Shown: positions 41,902-50,881, counted from the stretch's first letter. The stretch is 64,000 nt of DNA from DASZBX01 sp035943635 (GCA_035943635.1 DASZBX010000106.1:194423-258422), one strand, 5' to 3'. Made by a program: numbers and translations. Notes: generated by a model not told the origin, from the sequence alone.

Positions 41902-42810
41902 TCACTGGTCGATGACCGGGTCGCGCAGGATCTCGGCGAGCACCCGGCTGTGGAAGGCGTCGGGATCGATCCTGGAGGCGCCGGCCATCGTGATCAGCGA
42001 CTTCCACAGCGCCCAGCCGCGCGCCCGGCGCCAGGTGTCGTCGTCCAGGCCGACCGCCTCGCGGAAGATCTGCCGCTCCTCGCCGATGAAGTAGACCCAC
42101 GCCACGACGAGATCGCAGGCCGGATCCCCGACGCCGCACGTGCCGAAGTCGATCACCGCGGTCAGTTTCCCGTCCGAGGTCAGCAGATTGCCGCTGGCGA
42201 GGTCGCCGTGGAACCAGGTCGGTTCCCCCTTCCAGACCGACCTGAGCGCACTCGCCCAGACGGCTTCGCACGCGGCGACGTCGAAACCGTCGATTCCCGG
42301 ACCGCCGTCGGCTCCGCCGAACTGTGCCAGCGCGCTCTGCACCTGGTCGCCATAAGCGCTGGGATGGCAGCCGCGGTAGTAGCTGTGGCGCCCGGCGGCC
42401 GGCCCGCGCTCCGTGGGCACGTCCCGCAGGGCGACGATGAACGCCCCAAGGTCCCGGGCCAGCGCAACCCGGTCGACGTCGGTGGCATGCATGACCGTGT
42501 CCCCGGGCAGCCAGTTCCGCACGGACCACGGGAACGGATAGCCCGATCCCGGCCGTCCGACCGCGATCGACACCGGAACCGGCACCGGCAGATGCGCCGC
42601 CATCACGGGCAGGCACCGGTTCTCCTTCTCCACTGCCGGGACATAGCCCGCGGCGCTGGGCAGGCGCACCGTCATCTCGTCGCCGAGCCGGAACGTCCGA
42701 TTGTCCCACCCCTGATGCTCGACCGCCCGGACAGGCAGGTCGCCCCACTGCGGAAACTGCTCGCGCACCAGGTCCGTGACGAGTCCGGCGGTGATGTCGA
42801 TCACTGGCAT
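41902..42810 (-). CDS. Aminoglycoside phosphotransferase family kinase
   Basis: 302 residues from the ATG at 42810. Motifs of APH-type kinases: the N-lobe GWDNRTFRLGDEMTVRLPSA with AVEKENRCLPVMA as ATP lysine/glutamate region, catalytic loop WFHGDLASGNLL (about 197-208), and DFG-like AVIDFGTCGVGDPACDLVVA. This subgroup, with VRNWLPGDT and a VYFIGEERQIFREA helix, is usually annotated as aminoglycoside or macrolide kinase, but many members act on unknown metabolites. It converges on the MOSC gene. A remnant of a similar kinase is at 51397-51703. Confidence 0.9.
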   Translation of the reverse strand: MPVIDITAGLVTDLVREQFPQWGDLPVRAVEHQGWDNRTFRLGDEMTVRLPSAAGYVPAVEKENRCLPVMAAHLPVPVPVSIAVGRPGSGYPFPWSVRNWLPGDTVMHATDVDRVALARDLGAFIVALRDVPTERGPAAGRHSYYRGCHPSAYGDQVQSALAQFGGADGGPGIDGFDVAACEAVWASALRSVWKGEPTWFHGDLASGNLLTSDGKLTAVIDFGTCGVGDPACDLVVAWVYFIGEERQIFREAVGLDDDTWRRARGWALWKSLITMAGASRIDPDAFHSRVLAEILRDPVIDQ

Positions 42811-42936
42811 GATTCTATGTTTCCAGCGGGCGCAACTCGATTTCGGCCGCCACCGCGGGCAGGTTCCAGGGGACGAGCGGAGGTCCGTTTATGAGGTGCC
42901 TGTGCATGAGCGCTCGGGCTGCGCGGGCGTGGCGCA

Positions 42937-43107
42937 TCACTCCTGGGCGAGTGCCCGGGCGGTGGCCGGGTCTGCGGGAAAGAAGGTCTCGATCACGAGT
43001 TCGGCGGCGGTCACGTCCAGGGCGGTGCCGAAGGTGGTGACCATGTTCAGGAATCTGAGCTCTCGGTCAGCGCTCTTCAGATGCAGCGGGACGAACACCC
43101 GGTCGAG
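42937..43107 (-). pseudogene. C-terminal remnant of an XRE-type (MmyB-like) transcriptional regulator
   Basis: About 56 codons with no start, ending at TGA 42939-42937: HALDRVFVPLHLKSADRELR, then FLNMVTTFGTALDVTAAELV and IETFFPADPATARALAQE. This matches the C-terminal end of regulators with an MmyB-like ligand domain, where FFTTITTFGTPLDVTLAEL-type sequence is typical. The helix-turn-helix part is gone, replaced by an AT-rich stretch at 43108-43210 that may mark the deletion or insertion junction. Confidence 0.6.
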
Positions 43108-43254
43108 AGCATGTAGTAACAGGCCTAAATCTAGCGAAGATCAAGGCTGATCAGGCCGAGTAAATAGGCTCAGCTCTACAACAAATTCGCCAAAAGCAAA
43201 AAACTTACGGTTGTGGTGACGGCAGGTGGTCGGTCCGGACCGTCTACAGCGACG

Positions 43255-43304
43255 CCGAGGCTCGATCGCGTGCGTGGGGAACCAATCCCGCGATCGAGCC
43301 TCGG
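43255..43304 (-). terminator. Strong hairpin terminating the amidohydrolase transcript
   Basis: A perfect 16-bp stem, CCGAGGCTCGATCGCG (43255-43270) with CGCGATCGAGCCTCGG (43289-43304), with an 18-base loop, lies 88 bases downstream of the amidohydrolase stop. The remaining bases from 43108 are AT-rich and hold nothing recognisable. Confidence 0.8.
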
Positions 43305-43391
43305 GGCCCGTGAGGATCTGCCTACGGCAGTGAGCTAGTCACACGGTGACGGCGGCCAACCTGGGGAGCAGACGGCCGGTATTGCGGGTGG

Positions 43392-44318
43392 TCAGGCGCG
43401 CCAGGTCTCGCCATCCGGCTGCTCGGCGGCGTCAATCGCGTCGATCTGGGTGAGGGCGCCGGCGGCGGGGGTCCAGCAGTAGTCGCTGCCGTACACGACT
43501 CGCTGGCTGCCGAAGGCTTTGACCAGTGCCGGGACCTGGTTGGGGAAAGGAGACCCGGCCATGTCGAACCACAGACCACGCAGCTGGTCCTGGACGGAGG
43601 GAGCATCAGGGTCTGCGCCTGGGAGCAACGGGCGGAACAGTTCGATCCGGTCGGCCAGCAGCGGCAGCGCGCCGCCGCCATGGGTGAGCAGCCACCGGAT
43701 GTCGGGGTAACGGGTAAAGACTCCGGTGAGGGCAAGATCGCTGACGGTGCGGGTGGAGTCGAAGAGGAATTCCAGCATCGGCCGCGGACGGCCCAGCGCC
43801 ACGTCCGCATAGGCCGGCGGGGACGTGGGGTGAACGAAGACGACCGCGTTGCGCCGATTCAGCTCCGCCCAGACCGGTTCGAAGCGCCGATCACCCAGGT
43901 AGGCGCCGTGGATGTTGGTCTCGGTGGTGATCCCGTCACTGCCCAGTTCATCCAGTGCGTAGGCGAGCTCGGCGAGGGCGCCGTCGACGTCGGGCAGCGG
44001 CAGCGAGGCGAAGTGGCCGAAGCGGCCGGGGTGATCGCGGCGCAGGTCTGCGGCGTATTCGTTCATCTCCCGGGTCAGGGCGCGGGCGGCGGTGTCGTCG
44101 CCGAGGTGGGTGCCGGGGCTGGAGACCGACAGGACCGAGGTGGCGATGCGGCCCTGGTCCATCAGCTCCAGGTGCTGGGCGGGCGACCAGGCGGGGTAGC
44201 CGGGCATGCCGTCGGGGTTCAGGTGCCCGGCGGCCTTGGCGGCGGCGATGTAGCGGTCGGTGACGAAGTGGGCGTGCACGTCGATGAGCTGCTCGCGGGC
44301 GGGCGGCGTGGTGGTCAC
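43392..44318 (-). CDS. Amidohydrolase family protein (decarboxylase-type) 1
   Basis: 308 residues from the GTG at 44318, with GGAG eight bases upstream. It is a TIM barrel of the ACMSD/gamma-resorcylate decarboxylase group: metal motif IDVHAHFVTDRYI at the N-terminus, VFVHPTSPPAYADVAL, WLLTHGGGALPLLADRIEL and VVYGSDYCWTP, with the last Asp as metal ligand. Such enzymes decarboxylate or hydrolyse aromatic and heterocyclic acids. It is divergent from a second amidohydrolase, with a double palindrome between, and the three enzymes at 43.4-46.7 kb probably act in one pathway. Confidence 0.9.
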   Translation of the reverse strand: MTTTPPAREQLIDVHAHFVTDRYIAAAKAAGHLNPDGMPGYPAWSPAQHLELMDQGRIATSVLSVSSPGTHLGDDTAARALTREMNEYAADLRRDHPGRFGHFASLPLPDVDGALAELAYALDELGSDGITTETNIHGAYLGDRRFEPVWAELNRRNAVVFVHPTSPPAYADVALGRPRPMLEFLFDSTRTVSDLALTGVFTRYPDIRWLLTHGGGALPLLADRIELFRPLLPGADPDAPSVQDQLRGLWFDMAGSPFPNQVPALVKAFGSQRVVYGSDYCWTPAAGALTQIDAIDAAEQPDGETWRA

Positions 44319-44386
44319 GGGATGGCTCCGTTCGTCGGTGGGCGGGCCTGGGCTCGCGGTCCTGGTTCGGCCAGCATCCAATTCCC

Positions 44387-44400
44387 TGACTCATGAGTCA
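44387..44400. promoter_or_regulatory. Operator-like palindrome A (TGACTCATGAGTCA)
   Basis: A perfect 14-base palindrome between the divergent amidohydrolase genes. Its core GACT-N4-AGTC recurs at 44408 with centres 20 bases apart, about two helical turns. Confidence 0.65.
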
Positions 44401-44407
44401 ATTTTTG

Positions 44408-44419
44408 GACTTAATAGTC
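44408..44419. promoter_or_regulatory. Operator-like palindrome B (GACT-TAAT-AGTC)
   Basis: The second copy of the GACT-N4-AGTC element, 91 bases upstream of the plus-strand amidohydrolase start. With copy A it would place two dimers on the same DNA face. The regulator is not encoded in the window, unless it was the XRE gene now reduced to a remnant. Confidence 0.6.
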
Positions 44420-44509
44420 GTTCAGTGGCATGCTGGCCGGGAATGGGTGAGAGTCGCAGAGGTAGCTTCGAAGGTTTTGTCCAGATTATTCGAATGCGAG
44501 GAGCCAGTC

Positions 44510-45595
44510 ATGGGCGATCGGACCGTACTGCGTGATGTGCGGGTCTTCGACGGGGACGGATTCGGCGAGCCGAGCAGCGTCGTGATCGACGGGGACCTGA
44601 TCGGTGTCGAGCCGCAGGCCGGTCCGGACGCGTCGGCGGCCGTGGTCGACGGTGGCGGCGGCTATCTGCTGCCGGGCCTGATCGACTGCCATATCCACCT
44701 GGTTGACGAGGGCACCCTGCACAAGCTGGCGTCCTATGGGGTGACCACCGCGCTGGACATGGGCACCTGGCCGCCGTCCCTGGTCGACTCGCTGCGCGGG
44801 GTGGGCGGCGTCACGGACATCCGCAGCAGCGGCGTCGGTGCGTCGCAGCCGACCAGCAGGCACGCCCAGCGTGGCCGCCCGGTCTCGGGGATGGTGACCG
44901 GAGTCGAGGACGCCGATGGTTGGGTGGCCGACCGGGTGGCCGAGGGCGCGGACTACATCAAGGTCGTGATCGACCTGCCGGGCTTCGACCAGCCCACGCT
45001 GGACGCCCTGGTCGTCGCCGCCCATGCGCGCGGCAAGCAGGTGATCATGCATGCTTCCTCGTTCGAGGCCGTCCGGATGGCGCAGTCGGCCGGTGCGGAT
45101 GTGGCCACCCATGCGCCGCTGGATCGGGCCATGGACGAGCAGGGCGTGGCCCGGATGGTTGCCGACGGGCGGATCAGCGTTCCGACGTTGGCCATGATGG
45201 AGGGCATCGCGGCGAACATTCCCGGCCCGTCGTACGAGGCGGCCCGCGTGAGCGTGGCCGAGCTGTACCGGGCCGGGGTCCCGGTTCTGGCGGGCACGGA
45301 TGCGAATGAGGCGACCGGTGTCCCGGCGTCTCCGCCGTTCGGCGAGAGCCTGCACCACGAGCTCGAGCTCCTGGTCGGCGCCGGGCTGTCAACGTTGGAC
45401 ACGCTGCGGGCGGCCACGATCCTGCCCGCGCAGTACTTCGCCTTGCCGGACCGCGGCGCGATCCAGCCCGGCTGGCGTGCGGACCTGGTGCTGCTCAGCG
45501 GTGACCCGCTGGCTGACATCCGGGCTACTCGCCTCGTCGAGCGTGTGTGGTGCGCGGGAGTCGAGCACGAGGTTTACCAGCCCGCTCATCAATAG
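44510..45595 (+). CDS. Amidohydrolase family protein (imidazolonepropionase/prolidase-like) 2
   Basis: 361 residues from the ATG at 44510, with GAGGAG six bases upstream. It belongs to the cyclic-amidohydrolase superfamily with flanking beta domains: GGYLLPGLIDCHIHLVDEGT with the metal HxH, YIKVVIDLPGFDQ, KQVIMHASSFEAVRMA and PVLAGTDANEATG as later metal ligands, and a C-terminal beta strand GWRADLVLLSGDPLADI. The lysine in DYIKVV may be the carboxylated bridging residue. Members hydrolyse cyclic amides or dipeptides. It is divergent from amidohydrolase 1 and 144 bases before amidohydrolase 3. Confidence 0.9.
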   Translation: MGDRTVLRDVRVFDGDGFGEPSSVVIDGDLIGVEPQAGPDASAAVVDGGGGYLLPGLIDCHIHLVDEGTLHKLASYGVTTALDMGTWPPSLVDSLRGVGGVTDIRSSGVGASQPTSRHAQRGRPVSGMVTGVEDADGWVADRVAEGADYIKVVIDLPGFDQPTLDALVVAAHARGKQVIMHASSFEAVRMAQSAGADVATHAPLDRAMDEQGVARMVADGRISVPTLAMMEGIAANIPGPSYEAARVSVAELYRAGVPVLAGTDANEATGVPASPPFGESLHHELELLVGAGLSTLDTLRAATILPAQYFALPDRGAIQPGWRADLVLLSGDPLADIRATRLVERVWCAGVEHEVYQPAHQ

Positions 45596-45739
45596 CCGGA
45601 GCCCTGATCGGAGCCTTGATCGGCGACTGAACGACCGACACGTTTCACCGGCACCCGCACCGCGCACCCGCACACAGCACGCGTGACCGCCCCATCGCCC
45701 CATCGATCCACCGCCCCACCGACAGAAAGCAGCCCGACC

Positions 45740-46735
45740 GTGAAGATCATCGGCCTTGAGGAGCATTTCGCCGACCCCGCCGTGACCAGGGCCGCCGCCC
45801 CGGCCGCAGCCGAGTTGAGTCCGGGTTTCGCGGCCTCGTACGGCCCGGACAGCGGCCTGAACTACTCGCCGTCGCACGAGACGTTGACGGACCTGGCCGA
45901 GGTCCGGCTCGCCGACATGGACGCCAACGGCATCACGATGCAGGTCCTGTCCTGCCTGAGTGCCCAGCAGGTCCCCGCGGACGTCGCGCCCGATCTGATC
46001 CGCGCGGCGAACGACAGGTCCGCTGCGGCGGTGCGGGCCCATCCGGACCGGTTCGCCGCTTTCGCCGCGTTGCCGACCACCGTGCCCGCGGCTGCGGCCG
46101 ACGAGTTGGAGCGGTGCGTGAGCGATCTGGGTTTCGTCGGCACGATGATCTTGGGGCGTACCGACGGGCAGTTCCTGGACGAGCCGCGGTTCGATCCGAT
46201 CCTGGCCAAGGCGGCCGCCCTGAACGTGCCGGTGTTCCTGCACCCGGCGCCGCCGCCGCCCGCGGTCACGCAGGCCGACTACTCCGGGGACCTGCCGCCG
46301 GTGGTCGCCACGCGGCTGCAGACGAGCGCGTGGGGGTGGCACCAGGAGACGGCCGTGCACTTCCTGCACCTGGTCCACTCGGGTGTTTTCGACCGTTACC
46401 CTGACCTGCAGTTCATCCTCGGTCATTGGGGTGAGATGATCCCGTTCTATCTGGATCGGATCGACGAGGCGTTGCCGCAGCGGGCGACCGGGTTGGAGCG
46501 TTCGTTCCGGGAGTATTTCCACCAGAACGTGTACATCGCGCCCAGCGGCCTGTTCAGTCAGGCGCAGCTGCAGTTCTGCCTGGAGACGGTCCCGTTGGAC
46601 CGGATCGTGTTCGCGGTGGACTATCCGTTCGTCGGGAACGAGGGTGCGGTGCCGTTCTTCGCCAAGGCGAACATCTCCGAGGACGTCAAGCGCAAGATCG
46701 CCCACGAGAACGCGGAGCGGCTGCTGCGCTTGTAA
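45740..46735 (+). CDS. Amidohydrolase family protein (LigW/resorcylate decarboxylase-like) 3
   Basis: 331 residues from the GTG at 45740, chosen because MKIIGLEEHF is the family's usual beginning; a GTG at 45683 would add 19 poor residues. Metal motif LEEHF (E-x-H), VFLHPAPPPPAVTQADYSG, FILGHWGEMIPFYLDRIDEA and VFAVDYPFVGNEGAVPFFA match decarboxylases acting on hydroxybenzoates such as gamma-resorcylate, using a divalent metal. It is likely co-transcribed with amidohydrolase 2. The trio suggests stepwise breakdown of an N-heterocyclic or aromatic acid. Confidence 0.9.
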   Translation: MKIIGLEEHFADPAVTRAAAPAAAELSPGFAASYGPDSGLNYSPSHETLTDLAEVRLADMDANGITMQVLSCLSAQQVPADVAPDLIRAANDRSAAAVRAHPDRFAAFAALPTTVPAAAADELERCVSDLGFVGTMILGRTDGQFLDEPRFDPILAKAAALNVPVFLHPAPPPPAVTQADYSGDLPPVVATRLQTSAWGWHQETAVHFLHLVHSGVFDRYPDLQFILGHWGEMIPFYLDRIDEALPQRATGLERSFREYFHQNVYIAPSGLFSQAQLQFCLETVPLDRIVFAVDYPFVGNEGAVPFFAKANISEDVKRKIAHENAERLLRL

Positions 46736-46774
46736 CCCCTCTGGCGGGCTGCGCGCGGCTCGGGGACATCGGGC

Positions 46775-47509
46775 TCAGGGCCGCGCGAGTTCCTCGTCGA
46801 GTACTCTCAGGTGCTCGGCGTCGTTGTATGCGGTCAGTCGCAGGTGTGTCGTGCCCTCGCCGCCGGCCCAGCGGGTCACGGTGCAGTTCCCGATGCTGCC
46901 GATGCTGCCGCCGCCGAGCAGGTTGTCGGCCAGGACGTTTTCGTCGAGGTGGTCGAGGATCAGGCGCAGGGTGAGGACGACTGCGTCGTGGGTGACGATC
47001 AGCAGGCGTTTGCCGGCGGCTTCCGGCAGGGCGTCGCGCAGGGCGGAGCGCACGCGCAGGGCCACGTCGGGGAAGTTCTCGCCGCAGGGGGGGCGGAAAT
47101 AGTACGGCCCGACACGATCGCGCCGGGCCATCTCGGCCGGGTAGTCCCGGCGCAGTGCTGCGTACGTCTGCATTTCCCAGGCGCCGGTTTCCCGGTCGCG
47201 GAGGCGTTCGTCGTAGCGGATGCGTTGCGGCGGCGGGGTGCCGGTTTCGGCCAGGGCGCACAGGACTTCGTCCAGGGTGCGTCTGGTGCGCCGGTAGGGG
47301 GAACAGTAGACCAGGTCGGGTGGATTGTCGGCCAGGGCGTGGCCGAGGGCGGCGGCTTGGGCGTGGCCCAGGTCGGTCAGGTCCAGGTCGGCGTCGCGCG
47401 CGGTGATCGGCACGGTGAGTGCACCGGTCGCGTCGGCGAGGGCGAAGGCGGCATTTGCGGTGGACTGGCCGTGTCGGACGGCCGTGATCTCGCTCGGCAA
47501 TGCTGACAT
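46775..47509 (-). CDS. Histidine phosphatase family protein
   Basis: 244 residues from the ATG at 47509 (a GTG at 47533 is also in frame). It has a phosphoglycerate-mutase-like fold: phosphohistidine motif AVRHGQSTANA near residue 10, LTDLGHAQAAALGHALA, YCSPYRRTRRTLDEVL, acid residue in ETGAWEMQTYAALRRDYPAE, and the second histidine in LLIVTHDAVVLTLRLIL. The GENFPDVALRVRSALRD segment is typical of the broad phosphatase group. The substrate is unknown. Its gene is divergent from the glycine riboswitch and gcvP unit. Confidence 0.9.
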   Translation of the reverse strand: MSALPSEITAVRHGQSTANAAFALADATGALTVPITARDADLDLTDLGHAQAAALGHALADNPPDLVYCSPYRRTRRTLDEVLCALAETGTPPPQRIRYDERLRDRETGAWEMQTYAALRRDYPAEMARRDRVGPYYFRPPCGENFPDVALRVRSALRDALPEAAGKRLLIVTHDAVVLTLRLILDHLDENVLADNLLGGGSIGSIGNCTVTRWAGGEGTTHLRLTAYNDAEHLRVLDEELARP

Positions 47510-47665
47510 CTGTGCATTCGTCCCCTCTGCCACAGAGTTTCACTGTACCGGGTGATATCCCGGTGGCGCTTCGGCGCAAAGGGTACCGGAGGGGCGCTTC
47601 CCGGCCTGTTCCGCGCGCCGCCCGGGGCGGTCCTGCTAAAGTGGTGGACAGCCGCACCCAATCCC

Positions 47666-47867
47666 GCACGGGAGAGTTCGGCGGGCCGGGCAGCGCCGCC
47701 GGGTCCGCGGGCGCCGAAGGAGCAATCCCTCCCCGGAATCTCTCAGGCCAACGGACCGTCCGGGGTAGGCGACTCTGGAAAGCGAAGGCGTGGACATGCC
47801 TTCCACCGACGGTGAAACCCGGGCGTGTGCCCGGCGAAGCTCTCAGGTTCCATGACAGAGGGGGAGA
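47666..47867 (+). promoter_or_regulatory. Tandem glycine riboswitch
   Basis: Two glycine aptamers in series before gcvP. Aptamer 1: GCACGGGAGAGTT (from 47666), GCGCCGAAGGAGCAA and CGGAATCTCTCAGGC. Aptamer 2: GACTCTGGAAAGCGAAGGC (from 47771), CACCGACGGTGAAACC and CGAAGCTCTCAGGTTCCATG, followed by ACAGAGGGGGAG. These are the conserved cores of the known element, which turns on glycine cleavage genes when glycine binds. The gcvP ribosome site lies 60 bases downstream. No obvious terminator hairpin is visible between, so control may be on translation or through a weaker expression platform. Confidence 0.95.
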
Positions 47868-47938
47868 CGCTGGTTCGCGGCCGTCGCGGGCCAGGGCGGT
47901 CGCCCGCGCGCCCGCCGCGAATCTGTCGGAGGCACGCC

Positions 47939-50863
47939 GTGGTCCCTGTGGTCCCTGAGTCCCGCCCCGTTTCCGCCGTCCCGTCGCTGACCGAGTTGGA
48001 GCAGGCGTCGCCGTTCGAGCACCGGCACATCGGTCCGCAGGCGGCCGAGCAGGCGAAGATGCTGGCCGTGCTGGGGTACGGTTCGCTGGATGAGCTGTCC
48101 GAGGCCGCGGTGCCGGGCACGATCCGTACGACCGGGCGGTTGAATCTGCCGCCGGCCCGGTCGGAGGCGGAGGTGACGAAGGAGCTGCGGGATCTGGCCG
48201 GGCGCAACCGGGTGCTGCGGCAGATGATCGGCCTGGGGTACTACGGCACGATCACGCCGCCGGTGATCCGGCGCAACGTGTTGGAGAGCCCGGCGTGGTA
48301 CACGGCGTACACGCCGTACCAGCCGGAGATCTCGCAGGGCCGGTTGGAGGCGTTGCTCAACTTCCAGACCACGGTGTCGGACCTGACCGGGCTGCCGACG
48401 GCGAACGCGTCGTTGCTGGACGAGTCGACGGCGGCGGCCGAGGCGATGACGTTGGCGCGGCGGGCGTCGAAGGTGGCGTCGCAGGCGTTCCTGGTGGATG
48501 CGGACGTGTTCCCGCAGACGCTCGCGGTGCTGCAGACGCGGGCTGAGCCGCTGGGGATCGAGTTGCAGGCCGCGGACCTGTCCGGGGGCGGGTTGCCGGA
48601 GGGTGAGTTCTTCGGGGTGTTGGTGCAGTATCCGGGGGCCAGTGGTGCGGTGGTGGATTTCGGGGCGGTCGTGGAGCAGGCGCACGAGCGCGGGATGATC
48701 GTGGCGGTGGCGGCCGATTTGTTGGCGCTGACGCTGCTCAAGCCGCCGGGTGAGTTCGGGGCGGACATCGCGGTGGGCACCAGTCAGCGGTTCGGTGTGC
48801 CGTTGGGCTTCGGTGGGCCGCACGCCGGGTACATCGCGGTGCGGGACGGGTTGGCGCGGTCGTTGCCGGGCCGGTTGGTCGGGGTGTCGCAGGACTCGCA
48901 CGGGAACCGGGCGTACCGGTTGGCGTTGCAGACGCGTGAGCAGCACATTCGGCGGGAGAAGGCGACGAGCAACATCTGTACTGCGCAGGTGCTGCTCGCG
49001 GTGACGGCCGGGATGTATGCGGTGTATCACGGGCCGGAGGGGTTGGCGTCGATCGCGCAGCGGGTGCACCGGTATGCGGCGGTGTTGGCGGCGGGGTTGC
49101 GGCTGGGCGGGTATGCGGTGACGTCGGAGGCGTTCTTCGACACGGTGACGGTGGTGGTGCCGGGCCGGGCGGCGGAGTTGTGGCACGCGGCGCGGGTGGC
49201 GGGGATGAATCTGCGGTTGGCCAGTGCGGACACGGTGTCGATCTCGTGTGACGAGACGACGGTGTGGTCGGATCTGCAGGCGGTGTGGCTGGTGTTCGGG
49301 GTGACGGACGCGTACCTGCACACGTTGGACGAGACGACGGCGTCGGCGTTGCCGCCGCAGTTGGTGCGTACGTCGGATTACCTGACGCACCCGGTGTTCC
49401 ACGAGCACCGGTCGGAGACGGCGATGCTGCGGTACCTGCGGAGGCTCGCGGACCGGGACATCGCGTTGGACCGGTCGATGATCCCGTTGGGGTCGTGCAC
49501 GATGAAGTTGAACGCGACGACCGAGATGGAGCCGATCACCTGGCCGGAGTTCGCCGACATCCACCCGTTCGCGCCGTTGGAGCAGGCCGGCGGGTACCTG
49601 ACGTTGATCGGGCAGTTGGAGCGGTGGTTGGCGGAGGTGACGGGGTATGACCGGGTGTCGGTGCAGCCGAACGCCGGGTCGCAGGGGGAGTTGGCGGGTC
49701 TGCTCGCGGTGCGCGCGTACCACAAGGCGCGGGGGCAGGCGGAGCGGGACGTGTGCCTGATCCCGTCGTCGGCGCACGGGACGAATGCGGCCAGTGCGGT
49801 GATGGCCGGGATGCGGGTGGTGGTGGTCGCGTGCCGGGCGAACGGTGACGTGGACGTGGACGACCTGCGGGAGAAGTTGGCGAAGTACCGGGAGCAGTTG
49901 TCGGTGCTGATGGTGACGTATCCGTCGACGCACGGGGTGTTCGAGGAGCAGATCACGGACATCTGTGCGGCGGTGCACGAGGCCGGCGGTCAGGTGTACG
50001 TGGACGGGGCGAACCTGAACGCGCTGGTCGGGTTGGCCAAGCCGGGGCAGTTCGGGGCGGACGTGTCGCATCTGAACCTGCACAAGACGTTCTGCATCCC
50101 GCACGGCGGTGGTGGTCCGGGGGTGGGTCCGGTGGCGGTGCGTGCGCACTTGGCGCCGTTCCTGCCGAATCATCCGTTGCATCCGATCGCCGGTCCGCAG
50201 CGCAACCAGGCGCCGGCGGTCGGTCCGGTGTCGGCGGCGCCGTGGGGCAGTGCGGGGATTCTGCCGATTCCGTGGGCGTACATCCGGTTGATGGGGGCGG
50301 AGGGGCTCAAGCGGGCGACGCAGGCGGCGGTGCTGGCGGCGAACTACGTGGCGGCGCGGCTGGCCCCGCACTACCCGGTGCTGTACACGGGTCCGAACGG
50401 GCTGGTCGCGCACGAGTGCATTCTGGATCTGCGGGAGATCACCCGGGAGACCGGGGTGAGTGGTGAGGATGTGGCCAAGCGGTTGATCGACTACGGGTTC
50501 CACGCGCCGACGATGTCGTTCCCGGTGGCCGGGACGCTGATGGTGGAGCCGACCGAGTCGGAGGATCTGGCGGAGATCGACCGGTTCTGCGACGCGATGA
50601 TCGCGATCCGCGGTGAGATCGAACGGGTGGGGTCCGGGGAGTTGGACCGGACGGACAATCCGTTGCGCAACGCCCCGCACACCGGTGCGGCGCTGGTCGG
50701 GGAGTGGTCGCATCCGTATGACCGGGCGGTGGCGGTGTTCCCGGCCGGGTTGGGCCAGGCGGCGGACAAGTACTGGCCGCCGGTGGGCCGGATCGACGGT
50801 GCCTACGGGGACCGGAACCTGGTGTGTTCGTGCCCGCCGGTGGAGGAGTTGGCGTCGGCGTGA
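47939..50863 (+). CDS. gcvP: Glycine dehydrogenase (aminomethyl-transferring), P-protein
   Basis: 974 residues from the GTG at 47939 (GGAGG six bases upstream), the length of single-chain P-proteins. It decarboxylates glycine with pyridoxal phosphate and passes the aminomethyl group to the H-protein lipoamide. Visible: the N-terminal FEHRHIGPQAAEQAKMLAVL, TPYQPEISQGRLEALLNFQT, KLNATTEMEPITWPEFADIH, SAHGTNAASAVMAGM, and the PLP lysine K716 in HLNLHKTFCIPHGGGGPGVG. The T- and H-protein genes are not in the window. It is regulated by the tandem glycine riboswitch. Codons use an unusually high share of TTG for leucine compared with neighbours. Confidence 0.98.
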   Translation: MVPVVPESRPVSAVPSLTELEQASPFEHRHIGPQAAEQAKMLAVLGYGSLDELSEAAVPGTIRTTGRLNLPPARSEAEVTKELRDLAGRNRVLRQMIGLGYYGTITPPVIRRNVLESPAWYTAYTPYQPEISQGRLEALLNFQTTVSDLTGLPTANASLLDESTAAAEAMTLARRASKVASQAFLVDADVFPQTLAVLQTRAEPLGIELQAADLSGGGLPEGEFFGVLVQYPGASGAVVDFGAVVEQAHERGMIVAVAADLLALTLLKPPGEFGADIAVGTSQRFGVPLGFGGPHAGYIAVRDGLARSLPGRLVGVSQDSHGNRAYRLALQTREQHIRREKATSNICTAQVLLAVTAGMYAVYHGPEGLASIAQRVHRYAAVLAAGLRLGGYAVTSEAFFDTVTVVVPGRAAELWHAARVAGMNLRLASADTVSISCDETTVWSDLQAVWLVFGVTDAYLHTLDETTASALPPQLVRTSDYLTHPVFHEHRSETAMLRYLRRLADRDIALDRSMIPLGSCTMKLNATTEMEPITWPEFADIHPFAPLEQAGGYLTLIGQLERWLAEVTGYDRVSVQPNAGSQGELAGLLAVRAYHKARGQAERDVCLIPSSAHGTNAASAVMAGMRVVVVACRANGDVDVDDLREKLAKYREQLSVLMVTYPSTHGVFEEQITDICAAVHEAGGQVYVDGANLNALVGLAKPGQFGADVSHLNLHKTFCIPHGGGGPGVGPVAVRAHLAPFLPNHPLHPIAGPQRNQAPAVGPVSAAPWGSAGILPIPWAYIRLMGAEGLKRATQAAVLAANYVAARLAPHYPVLYTGPNGLVAHECILDLREITRETGVSGEDVAKRLIDYGFHAPTMSFPVAGTLMVEPTESEDLAEIDRFCDAMIAIRGEIERVGSGELDRTDNPLRNAPHTGAALVGEWSHPYDRAVAVFPAGLGQAADKYWPPVGRIDGAYGDRNLVCSCPPVEELASA

Positions 50864-50881
50864 GGTGAGTGGTGCAGGTGG

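Noticed and set aside
43255..43304. The 16-bp inverted repeat as the end of a transposon
   Set aside because: The arms are close together around an 18-base loop directly after a gene, so a terminator explains it better; no transposase is near.
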